Source of the DNA: CAXYVC01 sp964292295
GTDB lineage: Bacteria; Acidobacteriota; Holophagae; Holophagales; Holophagaceae
NCBI GenBank assembly: GCA_964292295.1
Contig: CAXYVC010000070.1
Location: 1 to 13,866, forward strand
Direction of reading: 5' to 3'
Length of the DNA: 13,866 nucleotides
The notes below the pieces were generated by a model. That model was not told the DNA's origin. It made no database searches and saw nothing but the letters and a program-made list of their open reading frames with translations. Below, in pieces: positions 6,318 through 12,626 of this stretch. Each line of letters opens with the position of its first letter. Position 1 is the stretch's first letter. The position numbers and the translations under genes were made by a program.

Positions 6318-7781
6318 TCACTTGGCACCCCCGGCGGCTAGGCCCACGAGCTTCTTGAGGTCATCGTCCTTCCAGCGGAGGCCGCCGCCGAAGAAGAAGG
6401 TGCGCAGCTCCTTGTTGGCGATGTCCTGCACGCCCACCTGGCCGTAGAGGCCCTTCCAGATCTGGAAGCTGGTGGTGGCGCGGAAGCGGGGGTTCGGCTT
6501 GTCGTCGCGCTTGCTGAAGTCGTAGCCCAGCACGCCGAAGCGGAAGCGGTCGTCCAGGAAGCGCAGTTCCGCGCCGGCGCCCCCCTTGCCCTCCACGAGG
6601 CCCGCCGAGAGGACGAGGTGCTCGCCCAGGCGCTTGTTGAAGGCCGCGCCAAGGGTCATGGCCTGCTCAACCTTCACGGTGCGCGTGCGGTCGATGAGGC
6701 CCGTGGGCAGTCCCGTGACGGGGTCCATGCGGGTGACGGTCTGGTCGCTGATCTTGCCGTCCGGCGTGCTGCTGACCTCCACGGAATACCAGTAGTCGTG
6801 GCGCGGGGCGATCTCGAGGCCCAGGGACACGCGGGAGTCGTCGCGCTTGGTCCAGCGGGCGGCGTTCATGTCGAGGCGCAGCTCCATGTTCTTGAAGCCG
6901 CCGAGCATGGCGTTCACGTTGTCCACCGCGGTGTTGATCTTCTGCACCGTGGCGTCGTCCGTGAGCAGCTTGCCGATGGTGCCCTCGCCGTTGTTGATCT
7001 TCTGGGTGATGGCCTTCAGGTTCTCGGAGGTGCCCTGGAAGTTCTGGGCGAGCTTGCGCACGTCCGTCATCAGGCCCTTCAGCTCGGGGCGGCTCTCGTC
7101 CACCGTCTGGTTCAGGTTCTTCGCCAGGTCCTCGAGCTGCTGGGCGAGGCGCGGCAGGCGGTCGCGCAGCTCGCCGCTGATGGCTTCGGCGTTGGCCATG
7201 GTGCGGTTGATGGCCCCGTGGTTCTCCTGGGCCATGGTGCGGAACTCGGCGGTGAGCACGCGGATGTTGTCCACGATCTCGTCGAGCTTCTCGCGGCCCT
7301 CCTCGCCGCCGATGGACTTGTTCAGGGCGCCGGTGATGCCCTTCACGTCCTGGCCGATGGAGGCGAGGGTCTCCATGAGGTTGTCGAGGCTCACGCCGGA
7401 CTTGCTGCGGATCGGCTGATCCTGGGGCAGGAGGCCGGCCTCCGTGTGGCCGGGGTCCAGCTCGATGTACTTCTCGCCGAGGATGCCGATGCTGCTGAGG
7501 GAGGCGGTGGCGTCCTTGGCCACGGAGACGTCCTCCTTCAGGCTCAGGAGCACGAGGGCCTTGCCGCCCTGGAGGCGGATCTCGGTGACCTCGCCCACCT
7601 CCACGCCCGCGATGCGCACCTTGCCCTGCTTGGACAGGCCCGCCACCTGGGCGAATTCCGTGCGGTAGACCTTCCGGTCGTCCTTGCCGAACAGGACGAG
7701 CTTCTCGGTGCGGATGATGAGGAGGCCGAGAACCGCGAGGGTTCCCACGAAAAAGACGCCGACTTTGGTTTCGAGCTTCAT
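6318..7781 (-). CDS. mlaD: MlaD-like MCE protein with a long beta-rich C-terminal domain
   Basis: This is the substrate-binding MCE subunit of a phospholipid transporter. Residues 8-23 form a single N-terminal membrane anchor, and about 38-116 the MCE domain (AGVEVGEVTEIRL; SSIGILGEKYIEL at 96-108). A long helical region (130-295) follows, including GEGTIGKLLTDD (265-276), a motif common in this MCE type. The last ~180 residues (298-475) show short alternating hydrophobic/polar strands rich in Gly, Tyr and Phe, such as RFRFGVLGYDF and LRTFFFGGGLRW, resembling outer-membrane beta structure. At 487 aa it is much longer than E. coli MlaD (about 180 aa). It probably bridges the periplasm. ATG 7781 is 15 nt after the mlaF stop, in mlaE-mlaF-mlaD order. 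No mlaB, mlaC or mlaA is visible here. The membership is firm; the outer-membrane contact is inference. Confidence 0.9.
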   Translation of the reverse strand: MKLETKVGVFFVGTLAVLGLLIIRTEKLVLFGKDDRKVYRTEFAQVAGLSKQGKVRIAGVEVGEVTEIRLQGGKALVLLSLKEDVSVAKDATASLSSIGILGEKYIELDPGHTEAGLLPQDQPIRSKSGVSLDNLMETLASIGQDVKGITGALNKSIGGEEGREKLDEIVDNIRVLTAEFRTMAQENHGAINRTMANAEAISGELRDRLPRLAQQLEDLAKNLNQTVDESRPELKGLMTDVRKLAQNFQGTSENLKAITQKINNGEGTIGKLLTDDATVQKINTAVDNVNAMLGGFKNMELRLDMNAARWTKRDDSRVSLGLEIAPRHDYWYSVEVSSTPDGKISDQTVTRMDPVTGLPTGLIDRTRTVKVEQAMTLGAAFNKRLGEHLVLSAGLVEGKGGAGAELRFLDDRFRFGVLGYDFSKRDDKPNPRFRATTSFQIWKGLYGQVGVQDIANKELRTFFFGGGLRWKDDDLKKLVGLAAGGAK

Positions 7782-7796
7782 GGGCGCATCCGGTCT

Positions 7797-8606
7797 CTAG
7801 ACGATTTCCAGGTGGTGGGCGGTCTTGCGCTCCAGGGCGCGCTTGGGCGGAGGAGGATCCTGGAGGAAGGGGCCGTCCGCATCGCCCCGCAGGAACTGCT
7901 GGACGACGGGGTCGGGGTTCACCCGGAAGGCTTCCGGGCGCTCGCAGGCGATGCACGCGCCGCGGAAGAGCAGGGCGATGCGGTCGGAAATCTCGAAGGC
8001 GAGCTTCAGGTCGTGGGTGATGGTGATCGTGGTGACGCCCAGCTCGGCCTTGAGGTCCAGGATCACCCGCCCGATCACGTCGGTCATGACGGGGTCCAGG
8101 CCCGTGGTGGGCTCGTCGAAGAGGAGGATCCGCGGCTTCAGGGCGATGGCGCGGGCGAAGCCCACGCGGCGCTTCATGCCGCCGGAGAGCTCCGCGGGCG
8201 TCAGGTGCTCCGTGCCGCGCATGCCCACGAGGGCGAGGCACTCCTCCACCCGGTCCCGGATGCCGGCCTCGTCCATGGTGGTGTGGCGGCGCAGGCTGAA
8301 GGCCACGTTCTCGAAGACGTTCATGGAGTCGAAGAGCGCGGCCATCTGGAAGCACATGCCGATATCCTTGCGGACCTGGAAGAGCTCCTCGCGCCCGAGC
8401 TGGTGGATGATCTTGCCTCCCACCGCCACGTGGCCGCGGTCGGGCGCCAGCAGGCCCAGGATGGTGCGCAGCAGCACGGTCTTGCCCGTGCCGCTCCCGC
8501 CGAGCACGACCAGGCTCTCGCCCTCCTCCACGGCGAGGTTCACGTCGGAGAGCACGACCTTGGGGCCGAAGGCCTTGGAGATGTTGACGACGTCGATGAC
8601 GGCCAT
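7797..8606 (-). CDS. mlaF: MlaF-like ABC transporter ATPase (MCE phospholipid transport)
   Basis: This 269-aa cytosolic ATPase drives the MCE transporter. All ABC motifs are intact: Walker A GGSGTGKT (36-43), Q-loop Gln87 (CFQMAALFDSM), signature LSGGMKRR (140-147), Walker B ILLFDE (160-165) with TTGLDP, and the H-loop His198 (THD). The FQMAALFDSM sequence and GGMKRRVGFARA are characteristic of the MlaF/Ttg2A/MKL subgroup rather than of importers for small solutes. The C-terminal tail (245-269) is Pro-rich, then basic, and may contact partners. Its ATG is 3 nt after the mlaE stop, and mlaD follows 15 nt later, so subunits are made in a fixed ratio. Direction of lipid transport cannot be told from sequence. 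Confidence 0.95.
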   Translation of the reverse strand: MAVIDVVNISKAFGPKVVLSDVNLAVEEGESLVVLGGSGTGKTVLLRTILGLLAPDRGHVAVGGKIIHQLGREELFQVRKDIGMCFQMAALFDSMNVFENVAFSLRRHTTMDEAGIRDRVEECLALVGMRGTEHLTPAELSGGMKRRVGFARAIALKPRILLFDEPTTGLDPVMTDVIGRVILDLKAELGVTTITITHDLKLAFEISDRIALLFRGACIACERPEAFRVNPDPVVQQFLRGDADGPFLQDPPPPKRALERKTAHHLEIV

Positions 8607-8609
8607 GGG

Positions 8610-9386
8610 CTAGACCAGCAGGAGCTTGGTGAGGAAGAAGTCGGCGATCAGGATCCACAGGCTGCTGGTCACCACGCTGCTGGTGGGCGCGTTGCCCACG
8701 CCCTCGGCGCCTCCGCGGGTGCGGTACCCCCGCCAGCAGCCCACGAGCGCGATGATGATGCCGAAGACGAAGGCCTTGGTGAGGGCGATGTTCACGTCGC
8801 GGGCGGCGAGCATCTTGTAGAACTCGTTGCTGTAGACGAAGGCGCTCTGGCCTTCCACGCCCACGAGCAGGAAGTAGCCGCCCCAGAAGCCCACGTAGAT
8901 GCTGAGGGCCGTGAGGAGGGGCAGCATGATGGCCGAGGCCAGGAGGCGCGGCACGAAGAGGAAGTGGACGGGGTCCGTCGCCAGGCACTCCAGGGCGTCG
9001 ATCTGCTCGGTCACCTGCATGGTGCCGAGCTCGGCCGCCATGGCGCTGCCCACGCGGCCCGACATCATCAGGCCCGTGATGACGGGCGCCAGCTCGCGCA
9101 CGATGGCGATGCCGTTGACCTGGGCCGCGAGGCCCTCGGCCTGGAACTGCTTGAAGCCGTAGGCCAGCTGCACCGCGAAGACCATGCTCACGGCGAGGCT
9201 CGTGAGCACCACCACGGGGATGGAGTTCACGCCGACGGCCAGGAACTGTCGCATCAGGTTGCGCCCGTCGAAGGGGCGCCTCGGGATGGCGGCGAAGGTG
9301 CGGCCCGAGATGACCGCGAAGTCACCGGCCTGGTCCATGGCCCCGAGGACCCTGACGCCGATGCGCTCGAACAGCGAACTCAACAT
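8610..9386 (-). CDS. mlaE: MlaE-like permease (MCE phospholipid transport)
   Basis: This 258-aa inner-membrane permease pairs with MlaF. It has an N-terminal amphipathic/interface helix, a first hydrophobic segment near 50-75, and four more to the C-terminus. The conserved coupling region is present: ELAPVITGLMMSGRVGSAMAAELGTM (split here as ELAPVITGLMM at 98-108, then SGRVGSAMAAELG), followed by VTEQIDALECLATDP and VPRLLA. These are the defining motifs of the MlaE/YrbE/TrnD permease family. The ATG at 9386 has a good ribosome site, GGGAG at 9391-9395, 4 nt upstream. The gap to the glmU stop is 30 nt, so it is probably read from the same transcript. The stop is 3 nt from the mlaF start. Confidence 0.95.
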   Translation of the reverse strand: MLSSLFERIGVRVLGAMDQAGDFAVISGRTFAAIPRRPFDGRNLMRQFLAVGVNSIPVVVLTSLAVSMVFAVQLAYGFKQFQAEGLAAQVNGIAIVRELAPVITGLMMSGRVGSAMAAELGTMQVTEQIDALECLATDPVHFLFVPRLLASAIMLPLLTALSIYVGFWGGYFLLVGVEGQSAFVYSNEFYKMLAARDVNIALTKAFVFGIIIALVGCWRGYRTRGGAEGVGNAPTSSVVTSSLWILIADFFLTKLLLV

Positions 9387-9416
9387 GGAACTCCCGATGC
9401 GAGGGACGGCACCAGT

Positions 9417-10808
9417 CTAGCCGAGATGGGCCTTGAACCTGGCCCGCAGCTTGGAGGCGGCCTCCTTCCGCAGGGTCATGGGCGCGCGGCTCAGGGCCAG
9501 GGCATCCGCCGGGACGTCCCCGGTGACGGTGGTGCCCGCGCCGACCAGGCAGCCGTCCCCGAGCGCGACCGGGGCCACGAGCTGGCAGTCGGAGCCCACG
9601 AAGACGTCGCGTCCGATGAGCGTGCGGTGCTTGCGGAATCCGTCGTAGTTGCAGGTGATGCAGCCCGCGCCGATGTTGCTCTTCTCGCCGACCTCGCAGT
9701 CGCCGAGGTAGGAGAGGTGGTTGGCCTTGGCGCCGGCCTTCAGGTGGGCCTTCTTCGTCTCCACGAAATTGCCCATGTGGACGGCGTCCTCCAGCACCGT
9801 GCCCTCCCGCAGGTGGGCGAAGGGGCCGACCTTGGCGCCGGCACCCACGCGGGCCTTCTCCGCGATGCAGTAGGGGCGGAATTCGGTTCCGGATCCCACC
9901 GTGCAGTCCTTCAGCACGCAGCCCTGGCCGATGCGGACGCCCTCGCCCACCTCCACGCTCCCCTCGAGGCAGACGCTGGGGCCCACCACCACGTCGCGGG
10001 CGAGGGCCACGCGGGGGCCGATGCGGGCGCTCGCGGGATCCTGGAAGCTGACGCCCTCCTCCATCCAGCGCCCGTTGATGCGCGCCTGGGCGAGGCGCTC
10101 GAGGGCGGCCTGGTCCTTCCGGGCGTTCATGCCGAGCAGCTCCTCCGCTTCGCAGCGCTCGATCTGCACGGGCACGCGGCGGGACACGGCCACCACCGCG
10201 TCCGTCAGGTAGTACTCCCGCTGGGCGTTGTCGTTGCGGAGCCCGGCAAGCGCCTCGCGCAGCGCGGGCCATGGCAGGGCGTAGGCACCGCCGTTGGCAA
10301 GGCGTACGGCGCGCTGGGCCTCGCTGGCATCCTTCTGCTCCACCAGGGCCTCCAGGCGGCCGTCCGTTCCCTGGATCACGCGGCCGTAGCCCGTGGCGTC
10401 GGGCAGCTCCATGGCGAGCAGGGCCGCCTCCCCCCCGGGGGGGCCTGCGATCGTCTCCCGGGTGAGCAGCGGAACGTCCCCGCAGAGCACCACCACGCGG
10501 GCGGCGCCGCAGGCGTCCAGGGCCGCGGCGGCGGCCTGGGCGGCGTGGCCGGTTCCCAGGGGTTCGCCCTGATCCACCGTGTCCACGGGGCAGGGCAGCA
10601 GGCCCGCCTTCCGCCAGGCATCGAGGGCGGTCTCCACCTGCTCCTTCCCGTGGTGCAGCACGAGCACGGCGCGGGTGACCTCCGGCGGGAGGCTGCGCAG
10701 CACCCAGAGCAGGGCCGGATCCCCCAGGACCGGGTGCAGCACCTTGGGCAGGGAGCTCTTCATGCGGGTGCCGAGGCCGGCGGCGAGGACGAGGGCGGCG
10801 GTGGACAT
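9417..10808 (-). CDS. glmU: Bifunctional UDP-GlcNAc pyrophosphorylase / glucosamine-1-phosphate acetyltransferase
   Basis: GlmU acetylates glucosamine-1-phosphate and then adds UMP, producing UDP-GlcNAc for peptidoglycan and LPS in the cytosol. The 463-aa length is normal. The N-terminal uridyltransferase shows LAAGLGTRMKS (8-18) with PKVLHP, GEPLGTGHA, LCGDVPLL and GYGRVI, then EYYLTD. The C-terminal part is a left-handed beta helix of hexapeptide repeats with GNFVETKKA, the catalytic-type NHLSYLGD, NIGAGCITCNYDG and DVFVGSDCQLVAP. The loop between LLTRETI and LPDATGYG is a few residues shorter than usual and is encoded by a C7G7 tract (10430-10443), but the frame is intact. ATG 10808 is preceded by GGAG (10815-10818) with a 6-nt spacer. 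pdxA lies 43 nt upstream and mlaE 30 nt downstream. Confidence 0.95.
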   Translation of the reverse strand: MSTAALVLAAGLGTRMKSSLPKVLHPVLGDPALLWVLRSLPPEVTRAVLVLHHGKEQVETALDAWRKAGLLPCPVDTVDQGEPLGTGHAAQAAAAALDACGAARVVVLCGDVPLLTRETIAGPPGGEAALLAMELPDATGYGRVIQGTDGRLEALVEQKDASEAQRAVRLANGGAYALPWPALREALAGLRNDNAQREYYLTDAVVAVSRRVPVQIERCEAEELLGMNARKDQAALERLAQARINGRWMEEGVSFQDPASARIGPRVALARDVVVGPSVCLEGSVEVGEGVRIGQGCVLKDCTVGSGTEFRPYCIAEKARVGAGAKVGPFAHLREGTVLEDAVHMGNFVETKKAHLKAGAKANHLSYLGDCEVGEKSNIGAGCITCNYDGFRKHRTLIGRDVFVGSDCQLVAPVALGDGCLVGAGTTVTGDVPADALALSRAPMTLRKEAASKLRARFKAHLG

Positions 10809-10851
10809 GCTTCACTCCGTGCGGGCCCCGGGAAGGGGCGAAAGTAAGGCT

Positions 10852-12018
10852 TCAGTTCCCGGTTCCGGGAGCCGGAGAAATGCGCTGGCGCGTGCGCTCG
10901 GCAAGGCGGGCGGCGAGGGTGGCGGCCTCGAGGAAGTTGGTCGGGTCCGCGCTCCAGCGTCCGGCCCGGTCGAAGGCGGTGCCGTGGTCCGGCGAGGTGC
11001 GGATGAAGGGCAGGCCCAGGGTGAGGTTCACCGCGCGTTCCGGTTCCAGCACCTTGACGGGGATCAGGCCCTGGTCGTGGTACAGGGCCACCACCAGGTC
11101 GAAGTCCCCGCGCAGCGTGCGCAGGAAGAGGGTGTCGGAGGGCAGGGGGCCCGTGAATACGGGGCCGTCGGGGCCCTCCCCCGCCTCCGGGTCCATGCCG
11201 GGATAGAGGCGCCATCCCCGGGGCGCGGGGCCCGGCGGGAAGGGGGAGGCCTGGTCGGAGAAGGGGCGGGCCTTCTCGCGGAAGAGGGTGCGGGCACGGG
11301 CGAGCGCCTCTTCAAGCACGTCCTCCTCGCGCCCGAAGGCACCGTGCTCCCCGGCGTGGGGGTTCAGCGCGCAGAGGGCCACGCGGGGACGCCGCAGTCC
11401 CGAGAGTTGCATGAAGCGCTCCGCGGAGAAGGCGAGGGTCTCGGCCACGGAGTCGGCGTCCAGCCCCTCCACGACGCTGCGCAGGCTCTGGTGGACGGTG
11501 TGCAGCACCACGCAGAGGCTCGGGCTCACGAAGGCCATGCGGGTGCGCGGGGCGCCGGAGAGCTGCTGCAGCAGCTCGGTGTGCCCGGGGATGGGGTGGC
11601 CCGCCAGGTGGGCGGCGTGCTTGGAGAGGGGCAGCGTGACCAGGGCGTCGGCCCGGCCCTGCAGAAGCAGGCCGGCGGCGAGGTGCACCGCCTCCACCGC
11701 CGCCCGGCCTCCCGCGGCGCTGGCCTGGCCGAGGACGAGGTGGCGCGCCTCGAGGTCCGGCGTGGGGTCGATCCAGGCGGCTTCCATCGAGCCGACGCGC
11801 AGGCGGTACTGGCCAGCTTCCCGGGGGAGGGGCTCCGGGGTCTCCGGGTGCAGCCACTCCACCGTCTGGGGCGGCGCGAGCAGCTCGATGCCGGCGCGGG
11901 CGCCGACAATGAGAAGCTCCGCCTTGGCGCGGAGGGCCTCAAGGGTGGCGAACAGCAGTTCGGGGCCGATCCCGCAGGGATCCCCCAGGGTGACGACAAG
12001 GCGGGGCTTCGAGGGCAT
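10852..12018 (-). CDS. pdxA: 4-hydroxythreonine-4-phosphate dehydrogenase (pyridoxal phosphate synthesis)
   Basis: PdxA oxidises 4-phosphohydroxy-L-threonine in the DXP-dependent vitamin B6 pathway, as a metal- and NAD-dependent cytosolic dimer. Family motifs are present: TLGDPCGIGPE (10-20), LPLSKHA, GHTELL (His146), ALNPHAGE (His221), YHDQGLIP (His314) and HGTAFDRAG. The His residues match the metal-site set. At 388 aa it is longer than the usual ~330 because of an insertion of about 35 residues at 248-285, rich in Pro and Gly, between the FGREE and GPLPSDTLF blocks. The ATG at 12018 best matches the family N-terminus; a GTG at 12033, 3 nt from the upstream Hfq-like stop, would add five residues, and GAGGGG just before it could serve either start. 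Co-transcription with the Hfq-like gene and glmU is likely. Confidence 0.93.
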   Translation of the reverse strand: MPSKPRLVVTLGDPCGIGPELLFATLEALRAKAELLIVGARAGIELLAPPQTVEWLHPETPEPLPREAGQYRLRVGSMEAAWIDPTPDLEARHLVLGQASAAGGRAAVEAVHLAAGLLLQGRADALVTLPLSKHAAHLAGHPIPGHTELLQQLSGAPRTRMAFVSPSLCVVLHTVHQSLRSVVEGLDADSVAETLAFSAERFMQLSGLRRPRVALCALNPHAGEHGAFGREEDVLEEALARARTLFREKARPFSDQASPFPPGPAPRGWRLYPGMDPEAGEGPDGPVFTGPLPSDTLFLRTLRGDFDLVVALYHDQGLIPVKVLEPERAVNLTLGLPFIRTSPDHGTAFDRAGRWSADPTNFLEAATLAARLAERTRQRISPAPGTGN

Positions 12019-12036
12019 CGGATGCAGGTCCACCCC

Positions 12037-12522
12037 TCAATCGTACAGGGGCAGGTCCACCTCGGGGCCTCCGGCCTCCTCCTTTTCCTTGTCCTTCTTG
12101 GAGGCGGCCCGGCTTCGGCGGATGCGGGGTTCCTCCTCCTGCTTGTAGATGTACTTGATGTTGTGCTTGGGGACGAGGAGGTTGGGCTCCTTGACCCGAT
12201 TGATCTTCAGACAGTGCTTGTCATACCACTCGATGATGCCCCGCAGCTTCTCGTCGTTCTGGAGAACGATCACCATGGGCGTCTTGGCCTGCATCTGCTT
12301 CAGGTAGTAGAAGCTCTCGGCGTTGGTCTGCTCGGGCGGCGCGATCTTGCGCCGCGGGCTGCTCGTGCCCTGGGGGGCGCTGGGGGCGTTGGGGTTGGAG
12401 GCGGGGCCCATCTCCGCGGGCAGCGTGGCGGAAGGCCCGGGCTCGGGGGGGGCGCTGCGGGGCGCCCTGCCGGCCTTCTCCTTGATGTCGTCGAAGTTCG
12501 GTCGGATCAGTTTTCGGTTCAT
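12037..12522 (-). CDS. Hfq-like Sm-fold RNA-binding protein with long N- and C-terminal tails
   Basis: The centre of this 161-aa protein (about 66-128) matches the Hfq/Sm-like core. A helix region (NAESFYYLKQMQAK) is followed by an Sm1-like block VIVLQNDEKLRGIIEWYDKH (84-103) and an Sm2-like block LLVPKHNIKYIYK (115-127). The Hfq signature YKHA is here PKHN, keeping Lys119 and His120, while the Gln-Asp pair near the N-terminal helix is not kept. About 65 residues rich in Pro, Ala and Ser come before the core, and about 33 charged residues with a basic patch (RIRRSRAASKKDK) and an acidic end follow it; both tails look disordered. It probably binds RNA as a ring, but target RNAs are unknown. 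ATG 12522 has GGAAG shortly upstream. It heads the pdxA-glmU-mla run. The frame stays open upstream through the kinase gene, a shadow. Hfq relation is likely, not certain. Confidence 0.8.
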   Translation of the reverse strand: MNRKLIRPNFDDIKEKAGRAPRSAPPEPGPSATLPAEMGPASNPNAPSAPQGTSSPRRKIAPPEQTNAESFYYLKQMQAKTPMVIVLQNDEKLRGIIEWYDKHCLKINRVKEPNLLVPKHNIKYIYKQEEEPRIRRSRAASKKDKEKEEAGGPEVDLPLYD

Positions 12523-12626
12523 GGTCGCTTCCGCTGCCGAGGATCGGCGTGAGGCCGGGCGAAGAACGCTTCCGTGCAGGATCCCTGCAATCTGACACCA
12601 AACGCCCCGAGCGGCAAGGCGGCGGC
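12523..12626. other. Spacer upstream of the Hfq-like gene
   Basis: This 104-bp gap is the most likely promoter site for the long minus-strand run. A weak candidate on the minus strand is TTGCCG (12612-12617) and CAGATT (12589-12594) with a 17-nt spacer. A short perfect inverted repeat, TGCAGG-ATC-CCTGCA (12575-12589), overlaps the end of that -10 and could be an operator. The matches are poor enough to be chance. No terminator with a T-run is visible after the kinase gene. Confidence 0.2.

Noticed and set aside
6618..10847. A 1409-residue open frame on the plus strand opposite glmU and the mla genes
   Set aside because: It is antisense to four genes with complete conserved motifs. Its His/Ala/Gly/Val-rich composition is what GC-rich third positions produce when read on the other strand.
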